Assembly (NCBI GenBank): GCA_003116875.1
Contig: BCKT01000003.1
Coordinates: 1,906,784 to 1,970,783, forward strand
Direction of reading: 5' to 3'
Source of the DNA: Takashimella koratensis
Lineage: Eukaryota > Basidiomycota > Tremellomycetes > Trichosporonales > Tetragoniomycetaceae
Length of the DNA: 64,000 nt
Shown here: piece by piece, positions 22,256 through 35,563 of the stretch
How the letters are laid out: each line of letters begins with the position of its first letter
Numbering within the stretch: the stretch's first letter is position 1
The notes under the pieces: model-generated
Database searches by the model: none
Seen by the model: the letters and a program-made list of their open reading frames with translations, nothing else
What the model was told of the DNA's origin: nothing
Made by a program: the position numbers and the translations under genes

Positions 22256-24166
22256 ATGCCTACTCTTCACCAATGGGACTATCTCTTCGCGTTCGGAACG
22301 ATCTTTGCGACACTCGACGCGTTCATGATTGGAGCCAACGATGTGGCCAACTCTTGGGCGACATCGGTTTCGAGTAAGAGTGTGACTCTGCGTCAAGCAG
22401 TCCTCGGCGCCATTGTATTCGAGTTTTTGGTAGGTCTTGAGCCCAACAGCGCTAACGGCAGGGTGCGGTCCTTGTCGGCGCCCGTACTACCACGACCATC
22501 AAAAGCGGCATCATCAGCGCCTCTGTCTTCCGGGGCAACGCCGGTGTCCAGCTTCTCGCATTCACTAACGCCATCTTCGTCTCCTCTATATGGCTGACGG
22601 TTGCTACGAGACTTTCGTGGCCTGTGTCCACCACCTACTCGATCGTCTCCGCTGTCGCCGGTACTGGAAGTAAGTTCATTTTCAACTCGTGCTGACTGTC
22701 AGTCGCTGTCGGTGGTTTCAACGCTCCCAACTGGGGCTGGAACAACGCCAACGGTCTCGGTGCCATCTGGGCGGGATTGATCATTGCCCCCGGTTTGTCG
22801 GCCGCGTTTGGTGCCATTTGCCACCTCCTCGTCAAGTTTATTGTTTTGCGTCGCAAGAACTCTACCAAATGGGCGCTCTACACCGGTCCCTTTTGGTTCT
22901 TCGTTGTGGCGGCGGTTTGCACCATGTCAATCAGTTGGTATCTCCTTTGAATGAGCTGACCTCAGTTTACAAGGGCGCTCCGTCGCTCAACCTCAAGTCG
23001 ATGCCCCCCGGCAAGACTGCCGCAGCTATCCTTATTACCGCTCTCGTCGTGTCCATTCTTGCAGCTGTCTTCTGGATGCCGTATGTCAACCAAATCGCTG
23101 TCAAGAACGACTACAGTAAGTTGACACTCGATGAAGCTGACAACAGCCATTCGATGGTACCACTTTTTCTATGGTCCACTTTTGTGGAACCGACCCGCCC
23201 CTGAAGACGCTGCCGATTTGCAAAAACAGGCAGTCGCAGACTATCGGATCCGACACGACCTCCCCGAGGAGACGCGCGAACGTGACTCCCAGCCTTCACG
23301 TGAGCCTCCAGAGAAACATGTCTAACTTTAGCCGTGGCCACGACAGAGTCAATCTCTGAGAAGGGACGCCATGGCGTTGAGGAGCAAACCCCTGTGGTCG
23401 AGCAGGAAGCCGCCATCGAGGACCCTACGCCGGCGCGACCCAAGATCGAAGGACCCATCATCCTCCCGCGCAATCTCTGGATCATCATCCGTTACAAAAT
23501 TCCCGCCATCCTCCTCCACGGCTCATCCGTTGACGTCCATGCCATGCAAGCCAAAGCCGGAACTAAGGAGCACTCCGAAATGCAGAAAGTCTACGAACGC
23601 GCTCGACAGTACCCCAACTCGACCGAGACGGCATACTCATTCGTCCAGATTGTGACTGCCTGTACCGCCTCGTTTGCCCACGGTGCCAACGACCTCTCCA
23701 ACGCTGTCGGCCCATTCTCCGTCATCTGGAACACGTGGTATACAGGTGCCCTTACCGGCTCGAGCGCTCCTACCCCTGTCTGGATTCTCATCTACGGCGC
23801 TGCCACCCTCGATCTCGGTCTTGCTCTTTGTAAGTTCTGCTTTGAACGGCGCTGATGAAAGACGGATACAACATCATGGCCGTCCTCGGCAACCGCATCA
23901 CCCTTCACTCGCCCTCTCGTGGGTTCTGCATGGAGCTTGGTGCCGCGATCACCGTCATCCTCGCTTCGCAGTACGGTCTTCCCGTCTCGACGACCATGTG
24001 CATCACCGGAGCGACCATTGGTGTCTCTCTCTGCAACGGTGATCTCCGTTCGACCAACTGGAAGGCCATCGGCTGGATCTATCTCGGGTGGATCGGGACC
24101 ATTATCGTGGTCATGATCGCCAGCGCATGTTCTATGGCCATCATCCTCAACGCTCCTCACTTCTGA
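22256..24166 (+). CDS. PHO89: PiT-family (Pho89/Pho-4) sodium- or proton-phosphate symporter
   Basis: High-affinity plasma-membrane inorganic phosphate transporter. The two inverted PD001131-type signatures are present: [18 protein letters not shown] in the N-terminal half and [12 protein letters not shown] in the C-terminal half. Each is followed by helices ([17 protein letters not shown] and [19 protein letters not shown]). Between the halves lies the usual large hydrophilic loop, here rich in Glu and Pro. The chain ends in [21 protein letters not shown]. About seven short introns interrupt it. TATA and possible Pho4 sites upstream fit phosphate-starvation control. Confidence 0.95.
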
Positions 24167-24414
24167 GCTTTGTCTAATAGATTGAATGACCGGCATGCAT
24201 ACACTGCAACCAGATATCATGAATGAGACTGGAGGGATCGTGTTAGGTTTCTCACTCGATCTGGGGGATCCATCGCTCGACGCTCTACGGACTGCTATAT
24301 ATCCCTCTGTCACTCTGAAACCTCTCTACCCCTGTGGCGTCGGTCGCCGTCGGTCGCCGGCACACGGTTCGTTCCTCAGACGATGTGCCTCAAACCTGAC
24401 AGATCGAAGTGTGG
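24167..24414. other. Non-coding gap before the degenerate histidine kinase
   Basis: No recognisable exon. It includes a small direct repeat (two copies of GTCGGTCGCC near 24340). The kinase and ATPase domains expected upstream of the following gene fragment are not found here. Confidence 0.5.
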
Positions 24415-27400
24415 ATGGCGCAACATCGGGACGTGATATTTCGTTATATAAATGTTGGCAACGAGATCGCTCGTGTCTGTGAAGAATTTGATTGGGCTTT
24501 GGACTTTGTGAGCTCGCCTCACAGCATTGAGCTGATATTAGTTTGAACGGTTATTGGTTTATTGTGACACCGTGGTCGAGAAATTACGTGTTGTCTGTTG
24601 CATCATCAGTCAGTTGACCACCGGTGAGTACGAGGATATTCTAACCCTAACTTTTAGCCAACCGCCCTACCGAAGCCGCTGAGCGCGCGTTTGAAACATT
24701 CCGCGAGCTGGGATATGACCTGGAAAATCCTGAAAAGGTTTCATGGTGGCACCCGTCGTCACCCGAAGAAGTCGAAGAGCTTCGAGAGTTGTTGCTCACT
24801 CAAGAGCTCCTGCCTGAGGACAACGAGCTGCACCTCTTAATGACGTTGTACTGTGCTGCCGGGTGAGCAACTGAGCTTATCACAACTAACAGCCAGACCA
24901 CCAGTATACTTTATCAGATCGCCATTGATGGTACCCTTGTTTAACATGGGGCTCGCCCTGAAGCCGCTAGTCAACCATCGACCGCATGTTGTTACTTGAT
25001 CGGATCTTATTCTGTTGCCGTGAGCAGTTATCAATGATTTTGCTGACAAAAGGGTGCACGATATGTTACCAACATGGCTGTTAAACGAGCGTTATATGGC
25101 CTGGCTGCGGACGTTTCAAAGAAATTACCTCTCTCGCAGTGGACAAGTCATCAACTTTACGTCTGCATCTCCGTGGGATGGGTGAGTGAGCTTATCGACA
25201 GACACTAACAGCAGTGCTTCCACCCTCTTCACGAGGTTGAGCGGCAATTCGCTCACACATTTGAGCAAATCATTAGCATGGGAGACGGCGATTTTGCGAG
25301 CTGTAAGCCAGGACCAAAGCGGTACTGACGAGTAGACTTTCTCATGGTCGACTTACCATGCCGGGTATTGTCAAGAAAACCGATCGACCTAGAGCTCCTG
25401 GCAAACCGGTACGGTATGATAAAACTGTTCTTCTCGCAAAGCAATCGGCTACTAGTTCATTCGACCGTGCAATATCTGGAGGATCGGGTGCACGAGAAGC
25501 CGTACGACGCTTTGATGGAAGGGGCTTTCACTACACACTTCGAGATGGCTGAGAACACACAACTCGGATACCACAACGGCTTGTTCCACATGTACGAACT
25601 CCGACTGCTTGTATGGTACGATGCGCCCCTCGAAATCCAACTTCAGAAAGCTGTGGCCGGAGTTCAATGGGACGACGGTGTGGGTGGGTTCCCACCCGCG
25701 TACGAGCTCGCATTCTTGCGTTCTATCATCTTCATCCGGGCGAACAGAGATTCGCCCACCATCGCCGAAGCCTACACACTATTTGAAAGGATTGAAAAGT
25801 GGTGTAAGTCGGTGTCCTCGTTCGTACCTAATTTGCAGCGAGCTCTTGGTCACTTCGCATCAAGTTTCTCAAAGCATTGCAGCAGCTCAGAGCCGATCCC
25901 CTGGGATCATTGCTAGCTGTCGAACGGACAGTGCGGCTACTCCAGGATGCCAAAGAGCACGAACTATGTGGCCTTCTCAACATGTTCATCGCCAAGGAGC
26001 TTCGCGCCGTTATGCAGACCGACGGCGTTTCAATCGGTTACATCAGACGCGCCTTTTCCCAATACGAGATCGTACACGCGCATGGATACTTGGAGATGTT
26101 ACGAGGACGGTATCCAGGGAGTTGCCCAAACTTGCCTGGGCCGCCCCAACTTCCATCACATATCTTGGGGCTGAACGTGAGGGTGTCACGAAGAACATCC
26201 CAGGTGTCTATGCAAGGACGTGGACCGCTCATGGCAGAATCCAAGGACATCAGGACGGACCCTGACTCTGGCAGTGACTCCAGCATCGACTCCATGACGT
26301 GAGTGACGCCAAGTGTCTCCATTAATGCCAAGGTTGATGAGGTCTTCCTTGACGCTGGCGCAAGAGAAGGACCCCGACGCACTGCTTTGTAGATTACTGC
26401 GAATCCTATGCCAGGTGAGCGCCTACCCGGAGAGGCTGACCTTAGAATGTCCGTTGCGACTACTCAGCAATAGCTCTGTGCGCAGACGAGAGCCCATCTT
26501 CCATAAGGCTTCTCGCTGCCGGGTCCTTCACCCGGATCACATCATATAATTTGCTCTTGACAGATCCCACGGTGAACAAGACCTGCCCGTCATCCATCAT
26601 GCTACACGTGCAGAGGACAGGAACGGTGGGTGTTGCCCCTTATCCTTCTGATTCTTAGGAAATTACGGATGCCACCAAGCTACGAGAGCTTCGACCAGAC
26701 CCCTTTTATATCAAAAATTCCCCCCGTACTCTCATCTGCCTCCCGATCAAAAACCAAGGGCAGAAAGCCGGCGTCATACTTCTATCATCTCAGACCCTCA
26801 TCACCGGAGCCCAAACGGACTCGTCTAGAGAGCTTATCGGTACACTTGCGACATTTGCCTGTGGCACCTATTCAAATCATCAATTCTCGTCCCGTTTGAC
26901 CAGATTAGTTGAGCAGAAAACGCGGGAGCTCCAGAGTGCCCTACAAACGAAGGCAATGTTTCTTTCGCAATGCAGCCACGAGCTTCGAAGTCCTCTAGCA
27001 GCTATCATGGTGGGTGATATATTGGCTCAAACTGACAGCAGGGGTTCGCCACTGTGCTTGAAGCAAGTTCCAGTCTCACCGACGTCGAGCGAGAGCATCT
27101 ACGAATGATATCCAGCAGTGGGGAAGATCTCTTAGCCCTGATTTCCAACATCTTGGACCATGCCAAGCTCGACTCCAGGTGTGTTACTTTGGAAGAGCGT
27201 CCAATGAACCTTCGTGATGTTGTCGAGGGTGCCCTTGAGGCGATCGCTCCGTCCGCCCAAGCAAAGCAGGTCGAGGTGGCATTGAATGCCCCATTCGAGC
27301 CGGCCCTTCCGGGTCTCATTGGCGATGCTTTTCGAGTAAAACAAGTTCTCCTCAATCTCTTGTCGAACGCGGTCAAATTTACACCTGGAGCGACCGCGGG

Positions 27401-28881
27401 AAAGCCAAATCAAAGTGTAATCGTAACGTGGAAATGGAAGCGTCTCGATGGAATGATCGCTGTAACACTTGAAGTGAACAATAACGTGAGTTGTTTCATG
27501 AGCCTTCCTGACAACATAGGGCGTGGGCCTCTCAAGCTCGAAAATGGACAAGTTGTTCAAGAGTTTCTCCCAAGTCGACGAATCGATCACACGATCGTAC
27601 GGTGGAAGCGGACTTGGACTCGTGATTTCCAAAGATCTAGCTCGTTTGATGGGCGGCGACTGTACTGTTCAATCAGAGTATGGGAAAGGAGCGACTTTTA
27701 CATTCACCTTTGTCGCTCAACCCGATCCACACTGGACGAGTCGTATTCTAAAAGTCTACCCAGACGCTCAACAGACGTTCTTGTTCTGCTCACCCGCTCA
27801 TCCTTGGATCGACAACTTGGTCAACAACCTGCGACTACTGAATTGTGAACCTATCGTCTTCGCCAAAGAGGATTTGACCAAAGTTGTGGTCAGAGGCGAC
27901 CCCGATGGTATCAACACGGGGCTGACTTTCCACCTGATTATTGTCGACACGTCGGTGATCGACCCAGAAGTGTTGGAGCAAGTTCGGAAGTGCCAACCGC
28001 AAGCGCGTATAATTTTTGTCACTAGAGCTATCGATCTCGCCAATGAGATGGGACGATTGAATGTCTCTGTGAGTGTAAGTAGGGGCGCGCTGACGGCAGC
28101 GGGGATCAATCGTGTCAAGACCGATCAAATTTGACGCACTCTACGAAGCTCTACAACCTGCGACGCCATCCACTCAGCCGACGAAAGGCTTTCAGAAAAC
28201 CCAGAATCAAGCTGCTAAGAAAGAATACGACCGAGAAATGGGAAAGGTGAGCATTGCCTCGCCCTCTGTTGACATGATAGGATAAGCCCCTTCGGATCCT
28301 CATTGTGGACGACGCACTCGTCAACATCAGGCTTTGTCAACGACTACTCGAGCTGTTTGGATACACTGAAACAGAATCTGCTAGCGATGGGCTTCAAGCT
28401 GCCGAAACTGCGGACAAGAAGAAATTCGAGTGAGGGTTAAGCAAGTTCATGCTGACCCCAGTTTGATACTGCTCGACCTTCAGATGCCAGTAATGGACGG
28501 ATACGAAGCGTTTGAACGTATCAGACAGAGCCCGTTGGCCGGTGTCCTTGCTGTGTATCGCTATCAGCCAACGCAGATAAGAAGGCCATTGAACAGTGTG
28601 AAGCTGCTGGATTTTTTGACATTTGCACAAAACCGCTAGCCACAGAACGTCTACGAGAGGTCTTATGGAAGGTGTACGATCACAGGAGTCTCAAGCGTAA
28701 CTTGCGTCTCGCACCGACCTCGCAGGTTGATCAGGAGAACGGCAGAGTCGGGGCAGACCATGGCAAGAGGAAAGAAGGAAAGAGAGAAGTCGAGGACGTC
28801 GATGAGGAAGAGAGTGAACCGGAAAGGAAACGCCTGCGTGCGATTGATAACCTACACGATGCCGATGGTGGGAGGCGTTGA
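24415..28881 (+). pseudogene. Decaying AAA-type hybrid histidine kinase / response regulator
   Basis: Spliced segments follow the order of fungal AAA-GAF hybrid kinases (Mak2/Chk1 class). First comes the helical region after the ATPase (EIARVCEEFDWALDFF ... HPLHEVERQFAHTF ... GLFHMYELRLLVWYD). Next is a GAF domain (about 26,430-26,850), then HisKA with H-box FLSQCSHELRSPLAAIM, HATPase with N-box LLNLLSNAVKFT and YGGSGLGLVISKDLARLMGG, and a receiver with LRILIVDDALVN and LILLDLQMPVMDGYEA. Three defects are seen. The N-terminal protein-kinase and AAA domains are absent. Apparent one-base frameshifts fall near 24,990 and 28,547, where homology jumps frame without any splice pair. The G1 box reads NNNGVG where DxGxG is expected, losing the adenine-binding Asp. 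The start is uncertain. Confidence 0.75.
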
Positions 28882-29103
28882 GCGAGATTGGCATGGGTTC
28901 ATGCATTGCAAGTGATGTTTTTCAGTTCTAGGCTCAGGCCACTGCAGGGACTTCTGAATGCCATTTCAAGGACCTCTTACACTTACTTGCCGCCGTCCCT
29001 TAAGTTTCCTTGATAAACACGTCCCTTACCCTCTCCTCGCCAAGCCCTCCTTATCAGCGCAAGACTTTTTCAACACACACCACCTCATCACCTCACACAC
29101 CTC

Positions 29104-31247
29104 ATGGGCGAGCTACGAAGCCATCCATATAACCTAAACTCCTCCCCTCGGGCTCGCATTCGAAGTGCAAACGCATGCCAGCGCTGCAAAGCCAAGAAAC
29201 TGAAATGCGCGACCGGCGAGAGCTCCACGTAAGTATCAGGAGTTGTAAAGCGTTAACCCATAGATGCTCGCAATGCCTACGGGCCAGTACAGACTGTATC
29301 TTCGACTCCACGGAGCCTAAGCATGTACGACTGGCCAGGTGAGTAAAGATAGAGAGCATTCTAACTCTCAGGCAAGTGGAAGAAATGCAGGCACAGATAG
29401 CCCGCCTGGAACGAGAGCTGCAGGACGCTCGAGAAAACAATCAACTCCCTTCTCCCAAGACATTTAAACCACAGTTGTTTCAACCTCTCAAAATTGGATC
29501 GTCTCTAGAAGCTTCGGGGTTCTCTCGGTTGATGAAGAGGTAGGAGTTATCGTGACATCGCTAACCGGAGCGTGATCAAATCCGCCGCACCTCGCCAGAC
29601 ACCGACATCGCTAGCCAACATTGTTCAACCATCTCGGGACCCGGATGCTCTCCCTCTTATCAATCCTCATCCCCAACTTCCTGACGTTGCCGCATCTCAC
29701 GGTCTTGTCACCATCGTTTATCGTCATGTCCAAGCTCGGTATCCCTTCATGGACTGGGATCAATTGTTCGCCTGGCACGCCAAGCGACTCTCCATCTGTT
29801 ACGTCGATCCTGAACCACACGGTGATGAACAGATTGGGGCCTACTTCATTTGGCTCACGTACGCTCTCGCGGCGCAGCTGTCATCCGCCCCCGATAATCC
29901 AGAGACCTACCATGCTCGCGCCATAACCTATCTCGACGCCGTCATGTTTGCCGATGACTTCACAAAACTTCGCGGTTTGCTGTTTCTCCTCCTCTACAGC
30001 TTTCGCTCCGCATCGGGTTCCCCGTTATGGCTGTTATCTGGACTGATCATGCGCCTTGCCCTCGAGATCTTTTTGCATATCCCGTCGCTGGATCCCGAAG
30101 CCGAGTCCAGGAAAAGAATCTTTTGGTCGGCATACTCTTTCGATCGACTCATCTCGCTGGCCTCAAGTAGACCCTTCTCCATAGCAGACGCTGATATCGA
30201 GGTGGGTTTGCCTTTGGATGTCAATCCCACTGGTGAGCCGACCTCTATGTCCTCTGCGTTACACACTATCCGACATTACATTCTGCGCTCCCGTATACAC
30301 ACAACGATCTACACCACGGGGTCAGCCTCTCCGACGCGCGAGGTCGTTACGCCGTTTTTGGCAGAGTTGGAAGAGTGGAGACGAACCATTCCCCGAACGC
30401 ATCTTCCCAGTCAGGGAGAAGACAAATTCCAGATGATGTACTTTCAGGCGGTTCTTCTGACTCTGCGGCCGGCCATCGTTCACGTGGGCGCGACCGATCC
30501 TTTGTATATGCTATGCGCTACCGCCGCCGCTGAGGCTTGCGAGGTGAGTCTGGACTCGACGTTTCTGACAATAGCTTGGACGCAAAGTCCACGAACGTGT
30601 CGGTGCGAGACACACTGTTGTCAGCCTCTATCACATCTTCGTCTGTGGACTGACGTTGCTTCATTGGTATGTCCACTGACGGTTTGCTACTAATATCAGC
30701 GTTGGCATGTCTCCTCATGCCATCTCACAACGTGTCTCAATGCGTGCAGTTCGCTCCTGTTCATCGACACTTGCGATATACGCTCAACTGTTCCCGGCAG
30801 CCGTCCCGTTTAGAGAGCTGTTTGAACACCTCGCCGATGAGGTGACCGGGGAGCCACGCTTGCACTTGGGACCCCGACAACATCTGCACAAAGTCATCGC
30901 CGAGGTGCTTGTGGGTCGATACGATCAGCTTGCTGAGTGAGTCAAGACTGTTAGCAAGTGCTAAATTCAGGTTATACACGTCCTTCTGCCAACCAACTTC
31001 GATAACGCAGGAAGCAATCACAGACCCAGTGGTTCTTGCACTTCTGACAGCGGAAAACAGCGTCGCCTCTTCTGCTGTCGAAGACAAGCAGCAGGTATTA
31101 CAAGATGAAGCTGCTGGTTTGCCATTTGATTTCGCCGTGCTTCATAAATTCAGTGATCTTGCTGGTATACTGGATGTGCCCCTGAACGAGGGATTAGACG
31201 CGCAAACAGACTGGGCGTCGTCGGATTTTTGGTCTGGGCTTCAATAG
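29104..31247 (+). CDS. Zn2Cys6 fungal transcription factor
   Basis: The N-terminus holds ANACQRCKAKKLKCATG, and after a short intron CSQCLRASTDCIF, a complete Zn2Cys6 cluster. A predicted dimerisation coiled coil follows (QVEEMQAQIARLERELQDAR). The middle homology region (fungal_trans) is clear: ARYPFMDWDQLFAWH, RGLLFLLLYSFRSASG, LRLALEIFLHIP-like helices and the hallmark ESRKRIFWSAYSFDR. The C-terminal part has two or three more short introns and ends SSDFWSGLQ. It lies 204 bp upstream of a co-directional GH3 glycosidase gene, making that gene a plausible target. Confidence 0.9.
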
Positions 31248-31451
31248 ATCCCATGTGGGCACGACCTTCCCGAGGTTTTTCCACTTCCCTAGATCCCTTG
31301 CCGACGGCCTGCCGGGACTTGTATCCGATTGGCCGTTGTTGTTTTTACCCAATGTAGTCATAAGTTCGTATTTGGGTGATGATCACGTGACTGTGAGATT
31401 AGAGTTGGTGGATCAGTCCGCTGTGACTTTCCAACCATCAACTCACCCAAC

Positions 31452-34291
31452 ATGTCCATCGAGTCTTTCGCGCAGGCGGACATCAATCAACTTGTCAACA
31501 AGCTTGACGTAAGAGTGATGTTGTCTTACATGCTGACCAGTAGTTGGACGAGAAAATCTCGCTCCTTGCTGGAGCCGACTGGTGGACGACAGTCCCCATC
31601 CCGCGCCTGGGTATCCCCGCTGTGAAATGCTCCGACGGACCAAACGGTGTCCGGGGCAAGTCCCACTTCAAGCCCACACCAGCGACCTGCATCCCTTGTG
31701 CGACTGCGTTGGGCGCATCGTTCGATGACCAGCTCGCACTCGAGGTTGGTGGTCTTCTCGCACGAGAGTGCGTTGCAAAATCCTCGTCGCTCCTTCTCGC
31801 ACCCACTGTCAACATCCAGCGAAACCCGTTGAACGGACGAGCGTTTGAGAGCTTTGCCGAGGACCCATTCCTGTCTGGCATGATCGCCGCGGGGTATGTG
31901 AACGGACTGCAGCAGAATGGGATCGGCGCGTGCATCAAGCATTTTGTCGGCAATGACATGGAGCATGAGCGCTTCTCCGTGGACGTGCAGATCCCTGAGC
32001 GTGCCCTGAGGGAGATCTAGTAGGTCTTGTTATGAGCAGTGAGCTGATCCCAGCCTGATGCCATTCATGATTGTGCAGAAGCTATCCAAACCCTGGGCGG
32101 TTATGACCTCGTACTCGCGACTGAACGGTCCTCACGCATCTGAGAATCCTCGTCTGCTTCAGGAGATTCTTCGAAATGAATGGCAATTTGACGGCATGGT
32201 CATGGCAAGTCAGTGGGTGGATTAGGCTAATAACCAGAGTGATTGGAGCGGAACCTACTCCACGGTTGAGGCTATCAAAGCTGGGCTTGACATGGAGATG
32301 CCTGGTCCTACGCGCTGGAGAGGTATCCTCGCCAAGCACTCGGTCAACTCTGGCAGGCTCACCGTCTCCGATATCGACGAACGAGCCAAGAAGATGCTCC
32401 AGGTGGGTGAGCTGCTGAACTGGCTAATGTGTAGTACATCCAGCGAGCAGTCGTGGCCAATAAAGCCGTTGTGGAAGGGGTTCCCACTCCTGAACGTGTG
32501 CACGACGATCCATCAGACAAACTTCTGAACCGCAAGATTGCCGCCGAGGGTATTGTGCTGCTCAAAAACGACAAGGCAGTGCTACCCCTACGTCAGATCA
32601 AATCCCTGGCAGTCGTCGGACCCAACGCACAAACCAGGACGGTCTCTGGTGGTGGAAGCGCATACCTCACCTCGAGTTACGTGGTCACTCCTTACGAGGG
32701 CCTTAAAGCTGCTTGCGCGGACCGCGGCGTTGAGGTTAGCTACGCACCGGGATGCTACGGTAGGTCTAAATTTGGGTATCTCTAACCCCAGGGCACAAAT
32801 ACCTACCCATGCTTGATGGCTGGATGAAGACGTCCACTGGCCACTACGGGTGGACGGCTCGATTTTACAACGATGATCCTCTTCAAGGGGGTGAACTGCT
32901 CGCCGAGACTGAACTGTTCGGCTCGCGTCTGCGTATCAACGACGAGAAACCTGCAGGGCTCAATCAGTTCTTCTACATTGAGATCGAGACCTTTGTCGAA
33001 GCTCCATCAACCGGCGACTTTGACTTTGGCCTCACGGTCGCCGGCGGTCGAGCAAACCTTAAAGTGGATGGCGTCGAGGTGATTGATAACGGCTTGAAGA
33101 CGAAGCAGACTCCTGGAACCAGCTTCTACGGTGAGTAACAGTAAAATGTTGCTAACGTCAGGTCTTGGTACCGCTGAGGAAGTTGGCACGGTTCATCTCG
33201 AAAAAGGAAAGACTTACAAAGTGGAGGTTTACTACACCTCCATCCCCGTCCCCGCTGCCGAAGACGAGCAAGGAGGGAACGGGCAGCCTTCCCTCATCAT
33301 GGCCGCTTTGCGTGTTGGATGCGCTCCCAGGATCTCCCCAGAGTCCGCAATGGAGGATGCGATTGCTCTTGCCAGCAAATCGGATGCGATCGTTGCGATC
33401 ATTGGTACCAACATGGACATTGAGGTGAGTTCACGGGTGAGCAAGCTAACGTCCAGGCTGAAGCTAGCGATCGCCCGGACCTGGAGCTTCCAGGTTTGAC
33501 CAACGAGTTTATCACTCGACTCCTCGCCGTCCGCCCAGATGCCATCATCGTAAACCAGTCAGGCTCTGCTGTTACCTTCCCGTGGATTGATTCTGCCACG
33601 ACTGTTTTGCAGTCTTGGTTCGGAGGCAACGAGACGGGTAACGCCATCGCCGATGTTGTCTTTGGAAAAGTCAACCCGGCAGGCAGGATGCCCTTGACCT
33701 TCCCATACCAAATCGAAGACTGCACGGCCCACCTAAACGTGAGCTTTCTAGAGGCCAGGGCTGACTTCAGTGGGGCTCGGAGGCGGGTGCTGTCAGGTAT
33801 GGTGAAGGAATATTTGTCGGCTACAGAGGTTACGAAGAGACCAAACGAAACGTCATGTTCGCCTTTGGCGAGGGATTGTCGTATACCACTTTCGGTACGA
33901 AGCTGTTGTGACGTTGCTGATGACAGAATGGTCGCCGCTCAAGGTCAAATCTCAATCCGAGGGATCCGTCGAGCTCGCTGTGACTGTCACCAACACTGGC
34001 ACTTGCCCAGGGGCGGATGTGGTCCAGATCTACATTCACGACCCCGTCAGCTCTTTCCGACGCCCCAAACAGGAGCTGAAAGCGTTTAGCAAGGTCTTCC
34101 TCCAACCCGGTGAGACGAAGGAGGTCCAGCTCTCTCTCGATAAGCAGTCTTTTGCGTTCTACAGCGACCTTGAGAGATGCTGGGTGGCTGAGAAGGGTGC
34201 GTTCGAAATTCGGGCGTCGAAGAGCTCCAGAAAAGTCGAGTCGGTTGTGTCTATAGAGCTGCCGTCGACAATCAAGTGGACCGGGCTGTAA
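31452..34291 (+). CDS. GH3 beta-glucosidase with PA14 insert
   Basis: Intracellular-type beta-glucosidase; no signal peptide. Features in order: SDGPNGVRG substrate loop; LLLAPTVNIQRNPLNGRAFE; CIKHFVGNDMEHER (KHF-x-x-N-x-x-E hallmark); nucleophile Asp in MVMSDWSGTYST; second domain from EGIVLLKNDKAVLPL; PA14 domain at about 32,810-33,400; acid/base region EASDRPDLELPG; fibronectin-III-like C-terminal domain starting near EWSPLKVK. About nine short introns are needed. One of them (32205-32237) uses a GC donor (GCAAGT) and falls inside the MVM-SDW motif. The substrate is probably an oligo-beta-glucoside imported into the cell. The upstream Zn2Cys6 regulator may control it. Confidence 0.93.
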
Positions 34292-34360
34292 AGCCATGCA
34301 TCAACGGATCTGACTGCACACACCTTGATCCTAAATGGAGAAATGACATCAATGCATGGA

Positions 34361-35563
34361 TCATGGGATACGGATTTGGCCACACTCCTGCACCTTGGTC
34401 TGGCCGAACGCTGTCTTCGAGTCATAGGGAAACTTCGTGGCCCAGTGCTCTGCAATATCCTTCCTTCGTGCCACCCAGACGTTTGGCTTTGAGGTGATGT
34501 ATTTGAGGAATCTAATGTAAGCGCGGAAGCGCGCCTGGACCTACTCTTCAAACCAGCTGAGACGCCCTGCACGACCGATGATGTGTGGGTGAAGGAGCAC
34601 AGTCATCATCTTGGCCTCTCCTTCTTCTCCTTCGTCATACAAACAGTCGAATGTGTCCCGCTATCGAGTCAGTCGGGTTTCCGTGTCTACTTACAAGGTG
34701 AAGCCAATAGTCTTTTGGACTGGCCCACCCCGAGCCTTTGGCGTTGAAGCGGAAGTCCGAGCAGTCGTACGAGAAAGGGACCATAAGAAGGCCCCCTTCC
34801 CTTGCAGGAGACGGAACCCAGTACGGCAAGTCATCCGAGCAAGAGTCGGATGAATACAGCAGTGGGAGCTTGCGCTCGGCATGAAGCAGGGAGTAGAGTT
34901 TGACCGACATGTTAGACCGTCGGTCTGTCAACCATCCTGGCGTCAGCTCCAACGACTGTTGAGCGTACCATGCGGTAACGTTTCATCTCCAGTGAGTCTC
35001 TGCAAGGACGTGATAGCTTGATCGAGTTGCTTCTCCTCGTCTTCGGGTGGGAGGTCGAAGTTGTCCTTGTATCGGAGGCCGCCACAGGACAGTTCTGCGC
35101 CCGAGGCGATTATGGGCTTAATCCAGTAGCTGGACTTTTCCAGGGCACGTGTGTCTGTCATCAGTAAGAAACGTAACAAGACTGACAGATATTCCACGTG
35201 ATGGGCAATTTGTATCTGATATCAGCACGACCCCAGTCTCAACGCACTTTTCAAACAACCGCAATAACCGTGGAACTCCTTCGCGACCGCCGAATTCGTA
35301 CATCATCTCCGTGTTCTCATTGCGACCGGCGATGGGCGCATTTTTAGGGATCTCAATATAGTCGCCGCAGGACGTCCCGTCGCCCTCCATGACATTGGTT
35401 TCCTGGCGTGAGCTTGGTCGCCTCTGGTACTCACAGCCCCCATGTTGTACTGTACGACAAACGACACACAGATCTTAGCACCACCAGGCCACTTTGGATC
35501 TGGTGTGTTGAACCCATAGCCGATGAATTCGCGCTCCAGAAACTCTTCTTCGTATCTGGTCAT
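34361..35563 (-). CDS. PuuE-like deacetylase-fold protein lacking the conserved motif histidines
   Basis: Similar along its length to the PuuE allantoinase branch of the polysaccharide-deacetylase fold. It shares EREFIGYGFNTPDPKWPGG, an ETNVMEGDGTS loop, YEFGGREGVPRLLRLFEKY, LPYWVPSP and MMTVLLHPHIIGRAGRL. Where the family (and the divergent neighbour) has GHEVACHG, this protein reads GAELSCGG, so both histidines are gone. Catalysis is therefore doubtful or altered. A TAG at 34541-34543 is not the end: it lies in a 33-nt intron (34512-34544, GTAGGT...ATTAG). The last exon then gives FLKYITSKPNVWVARRKD and stops at 34361-34363. About six short introns. It shares a 227-bp promoter with its paralogue. 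Confidence 0.82.

Noticed and set aside
24640..24652. CTAACCCTAAC as an interstitial telomere repeat
   Set aside because: It is a single short occurrence inside an intron, with a CTAAC branch site, and does not match the local TTAGGGGG unit.
28531..28570. A short intron to explain the frame change in the receiver domain
   Set aside because: Any GT-AG pair there would remove the conserved VSLSA strand, which is clearly encoded in the other frame. A one-base loss fits better.
34541..34543. TAG read as the stop of the left PuuE-like gene
   Set aside because: It overlaps a GTAGGT donor. Splicing out 34512-34544 restores the family C-terminus (FLKYITSKPNVWVARRKD), so it is intronic.
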